Shown here: in pieces, positions 43,221 through 52,186 of the stretch
How positions within the stretch are numbered: position 1 is the first letter of the stretch
How the letters are laid out: each line of letters begins with the position of its first letter
Assembly (NCBI GenBank): GCA_025462885.1
Contig: JAOAPN010000013.1
Location: forward strand, 248,001 to 312,000
DNA length: 64,000 nucleotides
Reading direction: 5' to 3'
Origin: Acidobacteriaceae bacterium
GTDB taxonomy: Bacteria > Acidobacteriota > Terriglobia > Terriglobales > Acidobacteriaceae
Notes under the pieces: model-generated
Database searches by the model: none
Seen by the model: only the letters and a program-made list of their open reading frames with translations
What the model was told of the DNA's origin: nothing
Made by a program: the position numbers and the translations under genes

Positions 43221-44147
43221 TTAGTGGGCTTCAGCGTAGGCCGCGCGGATGGCTCCGGCAAGACGTCCGGTGTCCGGGTAGGCGGACTGCATCTGGGCGG
43301 TGATGGTCTTCACCGTTTCGTCTGCGCTGCGGCCCTGTTTCTTCAGAGCGGCGGCGCGGTCGCGGATGGTGGTGAGGTAGGTGCGGTAGTTAGTGAGGAA
43401 CGAGGTATCGCCCATGGGGCCGTGACTGGGGACGATAATCTTCGGCTGCAGGGTGGCGAGGGTATCGAGGCTGGTGAGCCAGTGGGAGATGCTGGAGTAG
43501 GGGCTGGCAAAGGACGGCTGGCCGCGCATGGCGATGTCTCCGGAGAACAGGACTTGATCGGTCTCGACGAAGATGGCGGTGTCGCCGCGGGTGTGGTTGG
43601 GACCCATGGCGAGGATGCGGACTTTGACGCCTCCGAGGTCGAGGTCGTAGCGATCGTCGAAGTGGATGTTGGCCTTCCGGAAGGTCGCGCCCTTGAGGAG
43701 TTCAGCATTGACGGTGGAGCGGCTGGAGAAGACCTGCGCCATCTGGAGATTGAACTCGGCGATGTCCTTCTCCTGGTCGGAGGAGCGGATCATCTGGGTC
43801 TCGGCGGGGAAGGCGTTGGCGCCGAGGTCGTGTTCGGGATGGACGTGGGTGGTGACGAGGTAGAAGGTGCGGCCCGGGGCGGCTTTGAGCGCTTCGGCGA
43901 GGACGGTGCGGCCATTGCGGTCGCCCATACCGGTGTCAATGACCAACGCGGCGCGCGTGCCGACGACGATACCAATGTTCGGGACGCCAGGGGTGGTGTC
44001 GGAGTCGGGAATGACCAGGACATGCGCCGTGATCTTCTGGGTGGTTTCAGCGAGGATCAGGGGATCGCGTGGCGCAGACTGTGCATGCAGCGGCAACACG
44101 AACAGGGCGGGAACGAGGGTGCGGACGAGGACATTTCTTAGGCTCAC
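43221..44147 (-). CDS. Exported MBL-fold metallohydrolase
   Basis: 308 residues with a signal peptide (VLVRTLVPALFVLPLHAQ). Metallo-beta-lactamase fold: GIVVGTRAALVIDTGMG, TTHVHPEHDLGA (HxHxEH instead of the usual HxHxDH), a later GPNHTRGDTAIF and LFSGDIAMRG (third His, Asp), and VPSHGPMGD. The Glu substitution is seen in some redox-relay-type MBL proteins, so it may not abolish metal binding. Substrate unknown, periplasmic. Confidence 0.87.
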   Translation of the reverse strand: MSLRNVLVRTLVPALFVLPLHAQSAPRDPLILAETTQKITAHVLVIPDSDTTPGVPNIGIVVGTRAALVIDTGMGDRNGRTVLAEALKAAPGRTFYLVTTHVHPEHDLGANAFPAETQMIRSSDQEKDIAEFNLQMAQVFSSRSTVNAELLKGATFRKANIHFDDRYDLDLGGVKVRILAMGPNHTRGDTAIFVETDQVLFSGDIAMRGQPSFASPYSSISHWLTSLDTLATLQPKIIVPSHGPMGDTSFLTNYRTYLTTIRDRAAALKKQGRSADETVKTITAQMQSAYPDTGRLAGAIRAAYAEAH

Positions 44148-44228
44148 GGTCTTCTCCCTTGCAATGGGATGATCGTAGCGCGTGAAAGGTGCGATGGGCT
44201 TGGCTAGTTTTGACTTAGATCTTTTGGC

Positions 44229-44996
44229 TTAGATCCAGCCGCCGTCGATGATGTGGGTCTGGTTGGTAATGGCGCTGGAGTCGTCGGCGGCGAGGAAGAG
44301 GGCGAGGCGGGCGACCTCGTCGGGGTAGAGGTGGCGCTTCAGGGCCTGGCGGGAGAGGATCTCGGCGGAGTACTCGGGGGTAAACCAGAGCTGCTGCTGG
44401 CGCTCGGTGAGGATGGCTCCGGGGAGGATGGCGTTGACGCGGATGTTGTGTGGGCCAAGTTCGTGGGCGGAGGTGCGGGTGAGTCCGACGATGGCGGCTT
44501 TCGCGGCGATGTAGACGGGCAGACCGGTCGAGGGGATCATCCACGCGATGCTGCTCATATTAAGGATAGAGCCGCGGCCGCGGGCCTTCATGCCGGGAGT
44601 GATGGCCTGGGTGACGAAGAACTGGTGCTTCAGGTTGACGGCGAGCAATTGGTCCCAGAGCTCGGGGGTAACGGATTCCGTGGTGTGGCGGGTATCGTTG
44701 CTGGCGTTGTTGATCAGGACGTCGATGGCGGGAAGCGTTGCGAGCAGGGTTTGCAGAGCTCGCGTGTCGGTAAGGTCGCAGGGGTAATAGATGGGAGTGT
44801 GCGAGGCGTCGGGTTCGAGGCGGGCGATCAGGGCTTGCGCGGCTCCGCCCTGGATATCGAGGAAGAGCACGCGGGCACCTTGCAGGGCGAAGGCCTCGAC
44901 CAGGGCTGCGCCGATTCCGGTGGCTCCTCCGGTGATGAGCACCGTTCGATCGAGGAGGCTGGGGTAACTGGCGTACTGATAGTTGTTATCGGGCAT
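44229..44996 (-). CDS. Short-chain dehydrogenase/reductase
   Basis: 255 residues: TGGATGIGAAL (about 21-31), DVLINNASND (NNAG-like), catalytic Ser in SSIAW, YIAAKAAI (YxxxK, about 163), and a C-terminal HIIDGGWI. The closest style is sugar-type dehydrogenases (arabinose/xylose/rhamnose). The start overlaps the preceding Gfo/Idh gene by 11 bp, so the two are co-transcribed and likely act on the same carbohydrate. Confidence 0.92.
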   Translation of the reverse strand: MPDNNYQYASYPSLLDRTVLITGGATGIGAALVEAFALQGARVLFLDIQGGAAQALIARLEPDASHTPIYYPCDLTDTRALQTLLATLPAIDVLINNASNDTRHTTESVTPELWDQLLAVNLKHQFFVTQAITPGMKARGRGSILNMSSIAWMIPSTGLPVYIAAKAAIVGLTRTSAHELGPHNIRVNAILPGAILTERQQQLWFTPEYSAEILSRQALKRHLYPDEVARLALFLAADDSSAITNQTHIIDGGWI

Positions 44997-46107
44997 TGGT
45001 TTCGTCAGATCCGTTCCAGTGAGTCCAGTAGCCTCGTTCGTCAGGGGTGAGGGGCACGGGCAGCGTGCGGCCTTCTGCTCCGGATTGGAAGGTGGTTTCG
45101 AGGATGGCCATGACGGCTACGGCGGTCGCGGCAGGGATAGGTGCGGGCTCGCCGGAGAGGATGGCGTCGCGGATGCCGATGTAGTAGCCGAGCTGGTTGC
45201 CGGCGGGAACGGGGATCTCGGTGCGCTGGCCGGTGGCGCCGTCGAAGAGGATGCCAGGATCGGAGTCTTTTCCGAAGGCCGGGTCCGTGGGGAGCATCCC
45301 AGCGACGAGCTGGGCTTCCTGCGGGTCCATTCCGTACTTGGCCCAACTGCCGCGGGTACCGTGCAGAACGGAGCGCGGGCCTCCGCCGGAGACGAGCAGG
45401 GAGGCGTTCAGGATGACGCGCAGGCGGTCGCTGTTGTCGCTGTTTTTATAGCCGAGTTGTACGTGGGCCCAGTCTTCAGTCTGGCCGCCGGGCCGGAGGG
45501 TGGCGAAGCTGGCGTTGACCGTATCGGGCAGGCCGAAGAGATAGAGGGCGAGGTCGATGAGGTGCGGGCCGAGATCGAACCAGAGACCGGCGCCCGGGCC
45601 GGGGTCTTCACGCCAGCGCTTGCGGACGTTGGGACGGAAGCGATCCATGTGGCACTCGTAGTGGGTGACCTGGCCGAGTGCTCCGGACTGGAGGGCCGCC
45701 TGGGTGCCGAGGACTTCACTCTCCCAGCGGCGGTTATGGAAGACGGAGAGCAGGCGGTCGTGCTGCTCGGCGATCTGCACCAGCTCGCGGGCTTCGGCGA
45801 GGGCGACGGTGAAAGGCTTGTCGAGCACGACGTGCTTCCCCGCGCGGAGGGTGGCGGCGGCCAGGGGGAAGTGGCTCTCATTGGGGGTGGCGATGACGAC
45901 CAGGTCGAGGTCTTCGCGCGTAGGAACTTCGTCAGGCGGGCAGACAATGGCTTCCGGGATTGCGGCGTTTACTACCTCGGGTTTGGTCGAGCCGACGACG
46001 CTTAGAACAAGGCCCGGGACGCAGCGGAGGAGAGGGGCGTGGAAGGTGCGTCCGGCATAGCCGTAGCCGATGAGTCCTGCGCGAATGGGTTGAGTCGGAG
46101 TGGTCAT
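44986..46107 (-). CDS. Gfo/Idh/MocA-family oxidoreductase
   Basis: 373 residues, cytoplasmic (no signal). GLIGYGYAGRTFHAPLL nucleotide motif (GxGxxG) at residues 12-28, IATPNESH, LDKPFTVAL (the DKP variant of the EKP motif, about 96), and the C-terminal sheet ending GYWTHWNGSDETNAR. It is likely an NAD(P)-dependent sugar or inositol dehydrogenase. Operon with the downstream SDR (11-bp overlap). Confidence 0.92.
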   Translation of the reverse strand: MTTPTQPIRAGLIGYGYAGRTFHAPLLRCVPGLVLSVVGSTKPEVVNAAIPEAIVCPPDEVPTREDLDLVVIATPNESHFPLAAATLRAGKHVVLDKPFTVALAEARELVQIAEQHDRLLSVFHNRRWESEVLGTQAALQSGALGQVTHYECHMDRFRPNVRKRWREDPGPGAGLWFDLGPHLIDLALYLFGLPDTVNASFATLRPGGQTEDWAHVQLGYKNSDNSDRLRVILNASLLVSGGGPRSVLHGTRGSWAKYGMDPQEAQLVAGMLPTDPAFGKDSDPGILFDGATGQRTEIPVPAGNQLGYYIGIRDAILSGEPAPIPAATAVAVMAILETTFQSGAEGRTLPVPLTPDERGYWTHWNGSDETNAR

Positions 46108-46194
46108 TTTGTTCTCGGACTATCGTATCTGCGCGGCGGCTCTAACGCATCTCCATCTGCGGACTTCAGGTGCTCTAAGCCCGCGAAGGAATCA

Positions 46195-46277
46195 CGGATC
46201 GTTCTGAAGGGGAGGCGGTCGTGCTTCGCACGATGCCCCACCCGTGCGATGAGACTGCACGAATGGGGCACCCGGCT
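46195..46277. repeat. Interspersed repeat copy 1 (ATGGGGCACCCGG type)
   Basis: GGATCGTTCTGAAG, CGGTCGTG, GCACGATGCCC, CACCCGT, GAT and GACTGCACGAATGGGGCACC recur in the same order at 48525-48609. About 80 bp; non-coding, in front of the multicopper oxidase gene. Confidence 0.8.
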
Positions 46278-46351
46278 TGATTTGGTACTCGGCTTTGGCT
46301 GACCAGTCTCGACGAAATTGAACGATACTGGAGGCGAGGAGATAGATATCG

Positions 46352-47701
46352 ATGGGTAAGTTGACGCGGCGGCGGTTTGCAGAGCTCTCGGGATTGGCGG
46401 CGGTTTCGCTGGCTACGGGAGAGATGAGCCGCGCTGCGGTTACGCCTGACTTCACGCTGGAGATCGCCCCCTACCTGCTGGAGGCTTCGCCGAAGCACAA
46501 GTTTCAGACCGTCGCGTACAACGGACAGGTTCCGGGACCCCTACTGAAGATGCGGGAGGGGCGCGCGGTGAGCGTGATGGTTAAGAACCTTTCACGGGAT
46601 CCCGAGGTGGTGCACTGGCATGGGCTGTTTCTGCCGCCGGAGGTAGACGGAGCGATGGAGGAAGGAACTCCGATGATCGCGCCCGGGGCGACGACTCATC
46701 TGCAATTTATGCCGGAGCCAGCGGGATTCCGGTGGTTTCATACCCACACCTTTGCCGGGAACGATCTGCGTAAGGCCCAGTACGGCGGGCTGCATGGATT
46801 CCTGATGATCGAGCCGCGGGAGAACCCGGCACCGTACGACCGGGAGTTCTTCCTGGCCCTGCATGACTGGGGTGGTTCGATGACGGGCGGGGATGACGGC
46901 TCGATGAATCCGGTCTATGACGCCTCAACCATCAACGGAAAGATGATGGGGTCGGGCGAGCCTTTGCGGGTGAAGCAGGGGGAGCGGGTGATGCTGCACG
47001 TCCTGAACTCCAGCCCGACAGAGGTGCATTGGATTGCGTTGGCGGGTCATCGGTTCAAGGTAATGGCCCTCGATGGGAACGAGGTAGCCCGACCGCAAGT
47101 GGTCGAGATGCTGCGGCTGGCTCCGGCAGAGCGGGTGAGCGCAATGGTAACGATGGACGCGCCGGGGGTGTGGGTCCTGGGCGAGGTGCGGAAGCATGTG
47201 CAGGCAGCCGGTATGGCGATGGTCGTGGAGTATGCCGGATCAAAAGGGACGCCGAAGTGGGTTCAGCCTCCGGCCTTGCGCTGGAGCTATGAGCCCTTTG
47301 CGAATGCTGCTCCGCAGGGCCAGTCGGAGGCGACCCGGATCGAGTTGATCTTCGACTCAAAGTTCAAGGGACATGGGGCGCAGGAGCGATGGACGATCAA
47401 CGGCAAGTCGTATCCGGAGACGGACGAGCCAGTCCTAACGGCGGGACGGCGGTACAGGCTGGTGATGAAGAATCTGAGCCTCGACGAGCATCCCATACAC
47501 CTGCATCGACATAGCTTCGAGGTCAAGCGGGTGGGCGGAAGCGCGGAGTTGGGGGGACTCAGGAAAGACGTGGTGCTGGTGCCGGCGCAGAGTACGGCGG
47601 AGGTCGAGTTCACGGCGGATCATCCGGGCAGGACGCTGCTTCATTGCCATCAGCAGAACCATATGGACCTGGGATTCATGATGGTGTTTCGGTATGCGTA
47701 G
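46352..47701 (+). CDS. Tat-exported multicopper oxidase
   Basis: 449 residues. Tat signal (TRRRFAELSGLAAVSLATGE). Three cupredoxin domains with the four copper signature stretches: VHWHGLFLPP, GFRWFHTHTFAG, HPIHLHRHSFEV and LLHCHQQNHMDLGFM. The last supplies type 1 copper Cys and Met. GGAG is 12 bases before the ATG. It oxidises organic phenols or Cu(I) in the periplasm, as in CueO/laccase-like enzymes. The next gene starts inside its stop codon region. Confidence 0.93.
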   Translation: MGKLTRRRFAELSGLAAVSLATGEMSRAAVTPDFTLEIAPYLLEASPKHKFQTVAYNGQVPGPLLKMREGRAVSVMVKNLSRDPEVVHWHGLFLPPEVDGAMEEGTPMIAPGATTHLQFMPEPAGFRWFHTHTFAGNDLRKAQYGGLHGFLMIEPRENPAPYDREFFLALHDWGGSMTGGDDGSMNPVYDASTINGKMMGSGEPLRVKQGERVMLHVLNSSPTEVHWIALAGHRFKVMALDGNEVARPQVVEMLRLAPAERVSAMVTMDAPGVWVLGEVRKHVQAAGMAMVVEYAGSKGTPKWVQPPALRWSYEPFANAAPQGQSEATRIELIFDSKFKGHGAQERWTINGKSYPETDEPVLTAGRRYRLVMKNLSLDEHPIHLHRHSFEVKRVGGSAELGGLRKDVVLVPAQSTAEVEFTADHPGRTLLHCHQQNHMDLGFMMVFRYA

Positions 47702-48491
47702 AGTATGGGTGGCGCTGGCGACATTCTGCGTTGCGTTGCTCTGCGGTGTCGCGCGGGCGCAGGGAAACTACGAGATCCAGGTGTACGGAGCGGACACCGT
47801 GCCCCCGAAGAGCCTGATGGTGGAGATGCACTCGAACTACACGCTGCGCGGGCAGCAGCAGACAGTGGACGGGGTCTATCCCACGAATCACCAGGATCAC
47901 CAGACCCTGGAGCTTACGGCTGGAATCAACGACTGGGCCGAGGTCGGGTTCTACGTCTTCACCAGCGTGCAGGAAGGGCATGGAATCCAGTGGGTGGGGG
48001 ACCACATCCGGCCGCGGGTGCGAGCTCCGGACAAGTGGCACCTGCCGGTGGGACTGAGCCTGTCGACGGAGGTGGGATATCAGCGCGCGGTGTATTCGCC
48101 GGATACCTGGACCTGGGAGATTCGGCCGATCATCGATAAGGCGGTAGGGCGCTGGTATTTTGCGCTGAACCCGGCACTGGAGAGGTCGTGGCATGGTCCG
48201 GGGGTGTCGCAGGGATTGGGGTTTGCACCCGGCGTGAAGGTGAGCTACGACTTTACGAAGAAGATCAGCGCGGGAGCGGAGTACTACGCGAACTATGGAC
48301 GCCTGGGAGGCTTCGACTCGTTCCATAACCAGCAGCAGCAGTTTTTCGTGGTGTCGGATCTGAACGTATCGCCGGCGTGGGAGATCAACTTCGGAGTGGG
48401 AATCGGGCCTACGGCGGGTACGGACCACCTGCTCGTGAAAGGGATTATCGGGAGGCGGTTCTCATTTGGGAAGCGTTCCGAGGTGGAGTAG
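47694..48491 (+). CDS. Exported barrel-like protein, probable multicopper oxidase partner
   Basis: 265 residues with a signal peptide (RVWVALATFCVALLCGVARA); starts 8 bases before the oxidase stop, so it is translationally coupled. The mature part is rich in beta strands with aromatic ends (ELTAGINDWAEVGFYVFTS, GLSLSTEVGYQRAVY, KISAGAEYYANYGRL, LLVKGIIGRRFSF at the C-terminus), as in outer-membrane beta barrels. It also has a His-Asn-Gln segment NHQDHQ. Copper-related function is inferred from the neighbour. Confidence 0.75.
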   Translation: MRRVWVALATFCVALLCGVARAQGNYEIQVYGADTVPPKSLMVEMHSNYTLRGQQQTVDGVYPTNHQDHQTLELTAGINDWAEVGFYVFTSVQEGHGIQWVGDHIRPRVRAPDKWHLPVGLSLSTEVGYQRAVYSPDTWTWEIRPIIDKAVGRWYFALNPALERSWHGPGVSQGLGFAPGVKVSYDFTKKISAGAEYYANYGRLGGFDSFHNQQQQFFVVSDLNVSPAWEINFGVGIGPTAGTDHLLVKGIIGRRFSFGKRSEVE

Positions 48492-48524
48492 GGGATGGTG
48501 TGTCTCGCAGGACACACCGGCACG

Positions 48525-48609
48525 AAGGATCGTTCGGAGGAAAGGAAGGTGGTCGTGCCTGGCACGATGCCCACCCGTTCGATGAAACTGCACGAATGGG
48601 GCACCCGGC
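48525..48609. repeat. Interspersed repeat copy 2 (ATGGGGCACCCGG type)
   Basis: Shares GGATCGTTC, GGTCGTGC, GGCACGATGCCC, GATGAAACTG and CACGAATGGGGCACCCGGCT with copy 1 at 46195-46277 (copy 1 has GAGACTG). Lies in the tyrS leader between the barrel protein and tyrS; the start codon of tyrS is 48 bases past it. Confidence 0.8.
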
Positions 48610-48656
48610 TGCTTTATAGCGGGTGTCGCCCGGGGTCTTTATACTTGAAGACGATT

Positions 48657-49916
48657 ATGACAACCTCTGCCGTTACGTTTCCGTCGCTGGAAGAACAGCT
48701 TGATTTGATTACCAAGGGTGCTGCGGAGATTTTGCCGCTGGAGGCGCTGAAGGAGCGCATTACGAAGTCGATCGCCTCGGGGGTGCCGATGCGGATCAAG
48801 GCAGGGTTCGATCCTACGGCTCCGGACCTACACCTGGGGCATACGGTGCTGATTCGCAAGCTGCGGCACTTTCAGCAGCTTGGGCACACGGTCATCTTTT
48901 TGATCGGCGATTCGACCGCACTGATCGGTGATCCGACGGGGCGGAATGTGACGCGGAAGCCGCTGACTCCGGAGCAGATTGCGGCGAATGCGGAGACGTA
49001 TAAGGAGCAGGTGTTCAAGATTCTCGATCCCGAGACGACCGAAGTCCGGTACAACTCGGAGTGGCTGGACAAGCTGGGCTATGCCGACATGGTGAAGCTG
49101 ATGGCCCAGTTCACGGTGTCGCAGATGCTGGAGCGCGAGGACTTCCACAAGCGGTTCCAGGAGGAGCAGCCGATCTCGCTGCACGAACTGCTGTACCCGG
49201 TGGCGCAGGGGTATGATTCCGTTGCTTTACACGCGGACGTCGAGCTGGGCGGCACGGATCAGAAGTTCAACCTGATGCGGGGGCGCGATCTGCAGAAGCA
49301 CTTCGCGCAGCCACAGCAGAGCATCCTGATGATGCCGATCATCGAGGGTCTGGATGGCGTGCAGAAGATGTCGAAGTCGCTGGGCAACGCGATTGGCATC
49401 AAGGAGCCGCCCGCCGAGATGTACGGGAAGCTGATGAGCATCTCGGACGAGCTGATGTGGAAGTACTGGGTCTACCTGACGGACCTTCGGGCGAGTGAGA
49501 TTGATGCGATGAAGGCGGAGGTTGCTGCGGGCACGCTGCATCCCATGCTGGCCAAGAAGAACCTTGCCCGGATGATTACGGCTGGCTTCCATGGGGAAGA
49601 ATTGGCCGAGGTCGCGGCGGAAGGTTGGGCGACGCAGTTTCAGCAGCGAGGCGTGAGCGAGGATCTGCCGGTGGTGCAGGTCACCTCGGATGCAGAGGGC
49701 TTGCTGACTGAATCGGGCGAAGTGAAGATGGCGAAGTTGCTGGTGCTGGCGGGGCTTGCGGGCTCTACCGGTGAGGCTACGCGCAAGCTTGCGGAGAATG
49801 CGGTGAGCGTGGATGGGGAGAAGTTTGCCGGCAAGGTGATTGGGCGGGATGTGCTGGGAGATGGGTCTGCGCTGCGTTTGGGGAAGAAGAGCGTTCGGGT
49901 GGAGTGGGTAGGGTAG
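48657..49916 (+). CDS. tyrS: Tyrosyl-tRNA synthetase
   Basis: 419 residues from ATG 48657; the frame is open upstream through the repeat but starts with no function. Class I catalytic core with DLHLGHT (HIGH motif, His59-His62) and KMSKS (residues 237-241), [16 protein letters not shown], and a C-terminal S4 RNA-binding domain (about 350-419). Charges tRNA-Tyr; one tyrS seen in this window. No T-box or attenuator found upstream. Confidence 0.96.
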   Translation: MTTSAVTFPSLEEQLDLITKGAAEILPLEALKERITKSIASGVPMRIKAGFDPTAPDLHLGHTVLIRKLRHFQQLGHTVIFLIGDSTALIGDPTGRNVTRKPLTPEQIAANAETYKEQVFKILDPETTEVRYNSEWLDKLGYADMVKLMAQFTVSQMLEREDFHKRFQEEQPISLHELLYPVAQGYDSVALHADVELGGTDQKFNLMRGRDLQKHFAQPQQSILMMPIIEGLDGVQKMSKSLGNAIGIKEPPAEMYGKLMSISDELMWKYWVYLTDLRASEIDAMKAEVAAGTLHPMLAKKNLARMITAGFHGEELAEVAAEGWATQFQQRGVSEDLPVVQVTSDAEGLLTESGEVKMAKLLVLAGLAGSTGEATRKLAENAVSVDGEKFAGKVIGRDVLGDGSALRLGKKSVRVEWVG

Positions 49917-49930
49917 TCGCTTACACACAT

Positions 49931-49964
49931 CCCATGTCCCAAAGGCGGGACATGGGGCACCCGG
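49931..49964. repeat. Hairpin and ATGGGGCACCCGG word after tyrS
   Basis: CCCATGTCCC/GGGACATGGG (49931-49940 with 49947-49956) is a perfect 10-bp stem with loop AAAGGC, running into CATGGGGCACCCGG, the word also ending both copies of the 46.2/48.5-kb repeat. May terminate tyrS transcription. Confidence 0.65.
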
Positions 49965-50142
49965 CATGCGTTGCCTTTGAAGTTTTATTCGAGCATGATG
50001 AAACATCCGCCATCGCCCAAAAGTGGGTCCTTCTATGGAATGCCTCTTTTTTTCAATGAGATGCGAGCCGGGATAATCCATTGGCAACAACTTCTTTGGA
50101 AAACAGCGTCTATATCCTTAGGAACCCTTAGGAGATTGGGCT

Positions 50143-50985
50143 ATGTTTCCATCTTTTTTCAGGAGTATGGCTTGGCTGGGCGTTGCGGTTCTGGGTGTGG
50201 GGACCGGGTACGCGCAGCAGCAGGATCTGAAGGCGCGGGAGATAGTGCGGGTGGCGATGCAGGTGGAGTTGGACGCGAGCCGGGACGACCACTCCCACTG
50301 GGCTTACAAGGATATCTATAAGGGGGCCTCGGGCGAGAAGGTCATGCGGGTGGTGGAGACCGGGCAGGGGGCTCTGAAGAAGAAGGTCGAGGAGAATGGG
50401 CGGGTGCTGACTCCGGAGGAGTTGAAGGCGGAGGACGAACGGCTCCAAAGCTTTGTGAAGGACCCGGCCCAGCAGGCGAAGCAGCATAGGGACAACGCCC
50501 AGGACGACAAGCGTGCGGAGAGCATGTTGCGCATGCTGCCGGAGGCGTTTCTGTGGAAGGTGAACAGCGATGACGGGAAGGTTGTGACGCTGGGCTTTGT
50601 GCCGAACCCGGGCTTTGAGCCGCCTACGATGGAGTCGCGCGTCTTTGCGGCGATGGCCGGGGAGATCGTCGTCGACAAGGAACAGCATCGCATCCAGACG
50701 ATCCGGGGCAAGCTGACCGACGATGTGAAGTTCGGCTTCGGCTTGTTCGGGCGGATGAAGGAGGGTGGAACCTTCGAGATCGAGCGGCGGCAGTTGGCGT
50801 CGGGCATCTGGCAAATCACCGAATCGCATGTGCACATCGATGGGAAGGCGCTGCTGTTCAAGACGATTGGAGAGCAGGAGGATGACGTGAAGAGCGAGTT
50901 TCGGCGCGTTCCGCAGCAGGAGACGCTGGAGGAAGCGGCGAATCGGCTGAAGGGTGAGCCGGCGTCATTGAGTGCAGCGCGCTAG
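50143..50985 (+). CDS. Exported protein of unknown function
   Basis: 280 residues with a signal peptide (FFRSMAWLGVAVLGVGTGYAQ). AGGAG lies 10 bases before the ATG. The mature protein has charged helical stretches (EELKAEDERLQSFVKDPAQQAKQHRDNA) and VTLGFVPNPGFEPP. Resembles acidobacterial proteins with no assigned role that I remember only by style. Single gene ahead of the debris region. Confidence 0.75.
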   Translation: MFPSFFRSMAWLGVAVLGVGTGYAQQQDLKAREIVRVAMQVELDASRDDHSHWAYKDIYKGASGEKVMRVVETGQGALKKKVEENGRVLTPEELKAEDERLQSFVKDPAQQAKQHRDNAQDDKRAESMLRMLPEAFLWKVNSDDGKVVTLGFVPNPGFEPPTMESRVFAAMAGEIVVDKEQHRIQTIRGKLTDDVKFGFGLFGRMKEGGTFEIERRQLASGIWQITESHVHIDGKALLFKTIGEQEDDVKSEFRRVPQQETLEEAANRLKGEPASLSAAR

Positions 50986-51042
50986 CTGTTTAGTCCCGGT
51001 ATTTGATGGTGCATACTTTTCTGAGCGTGAGAAGGAGGCACT

Positions 51043-51189
51043 ATAGGACAGATCCTGCACCGGAGCGCCACGACGACAGAGGTGGTGCGTCGAGCTTTGG
51101 TTTCCTTCGACATAAACACCAAGGCAATCACAGCCGAAAAGAGGACCGCTCAGGCGGCAGTGTCGTCACCCTTTCAATGGCACATCTAA
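51043..51189 (+). pseudogene. N-terminal remnant of an IS481-type transposase
   Basis: After AAGGAGGCACT, ATA (in place of ATG) begins GQILHRSATTTEVVRRAL, the conserved start of IS481-family transposases; the following VSFDINTKAITAEKRTAQA corresponds to the helix-turn-helix (RYGINPKTVAKWKKRT in intact relatives) and the frame stops at 51187-51189. 49 codons; no terminal inverted repeats or catalytic DDE part seen. A relic of an inserted element. Confidence 0.6.
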
Positions 51190-51275
51190 GTTCTTGGATC
51201 AGCAGGCAAATTTATCATTGGATCCTAACGGCCCCTCGATCTACTAAACTGGCCCTAAGGCAAGAATCCCATCAA

Positions 51276-51304
51276 GCTGTAAGTGGTTGAAAAGTAATAG
51301 TCGG
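51276..51304. repeat. att-like repeat, left copy
   Basis: GCTGTAAGTGGTTGAAAAG followed by TAATAGTCGG matches 25 of 29 aligned positions of 63704-63731, which spans the 3' border of the tRNA-Pro gene. Possible fossil attachment site. Confidence 0.5.
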
Positions 51305-51349
51305 CCCTGGCGGACGATTTTCGAACTTTGTAACGCTAGATGTGAAACT

Positions 51350-51445
51350 GCTTCTCGGCTCAACCGTGTATTCGATTATGCCCGAACAATACCTTGTGTA
51401 TTGTTCTTCGACGAATTTGAGCCATTGGCAAAGAGCGGGGAGATA
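51350..51445 (+). pseudogene. AAA+ ATPase fragment (Walker B region)
   Basis: The frame reads CETASRLNRVFDYARTIPCV then LFFDEFEPLAK, the sensor/Walker B part of an AAA ATPase (intact relatives have GETASNLRQVFDYAKR..FFDEFDAIAKER). No Walker A or other half nearby; surrounding sequence is unrelated. Piece of a mobile-element ATPase. Confidence 0.6.
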
Positions 51446-51479
51446 CGCATGAGACGGAGAAATGACCGCAGGATGGAAA

Positions 51480-51927
51480 CATCCCCTGGAGATCTAACCC
51501 TCGGTCGCGGCCGCTCCAGAATCAAATGCTGGACGGTGGATAAACCGGCGGCTGTTCAGTTGATTTGGAGCTGCCGGCGTATACGAGAGGATGCCCGGGC
51601 AGAAGAGATTGCCTTCTTCGTATGCGAAGAGACGGAACTAGCGCGCCAGAATCGAAACATTACGAACCCCACTGGACTAATTCTCGCAACCTTTCCTCAG
51701 TCCTTCGTAGAATCTACGTTTGATGCGTTCAGAAGCAGGATGGAGCGCGAGGCCGCGTTAGCGGCGGAAGAGACGGAGCGGAAGGGAAGGAAATAGGCGG
51801 AGACCGTCGCTTGGCTCGCCGCCGAGTGTGACTGCTATGAATCGATCGTCAGTGAGGATACGAAGACTCAAGATGAACGAGACGCGGCGGAGAAGAAGCT
51901 TCGCCAGCTGGCAGAGTGGAACCCGTA
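51480..51927 (+). pseudogene. Remnant resembling a mobile-element replication-protein C-terminus
   Basis: In one frame: RIREDARAEEIAFFV...NITNPTGLILATFPQSFVESTFDAFRSRMERE, then a TAG (51794-51796) within the frame, then AETVAWLAAECDCYESIVSE...EKKLRQLAEWNP to a stop at about 51927. The NPTG-LLA-P-FRxF wording is like C-terminal parts of plasmid/island replication or regulatory proteins I recall, with low certainty. Decayed by the in-frame stop. Confidence 0.4.
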
Positions 51928-52186
51928 GGACAGCCGGTTGAGGTAGGGAAGTGCTGGATGTGGCAGAGATCCGGGAGTCGCGCAATAGCGGCAAGAACCT
52001 CCTTGATCTTCGTTAAAGATTCCGCCGACTGTCCGCGTAGCCATCAGGCATTGAACGCCGTCCTTCAGCCAGAAAGGAAGACCGTACTCGTTATCGAGGA
52101 GTTCAACCGCCTCCCTCCGTTGCTTACATGGAGGAGCAGGGGCAGGGAACCTGGACCATCATTATATGAACAGCTGAATCTATGAA

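Larger units (their letters stand above)
50986..52186. other. Decayed mobile-element region upstream of the polysaccharide locus
   Basis: No intact gene of its own. Contains three coding fossils annotated separately (transposase N-terminus at 51043-51189, AAA ATPase segment at 51350-51445, replication-protein-like segment at 51480-51927) and an att-like repeat at 51276-51304. 51928-52186 shows nothing recognisable apart from short random frames. Confidence 0.7.

Noticed and set aside
48495..48656. Upstream extension of tyrS in frame
   Set aside because: It runs through the interspersed repeat and adds 54 residues before the normal N-terminus; ATG 48657 gives the family length.
51003..51290. 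95-codon plus-strand frame in the debris region
   Set aside because: The transposase remnant lies in a different frame of the same bases and has recognisable motifs; this frame has none.
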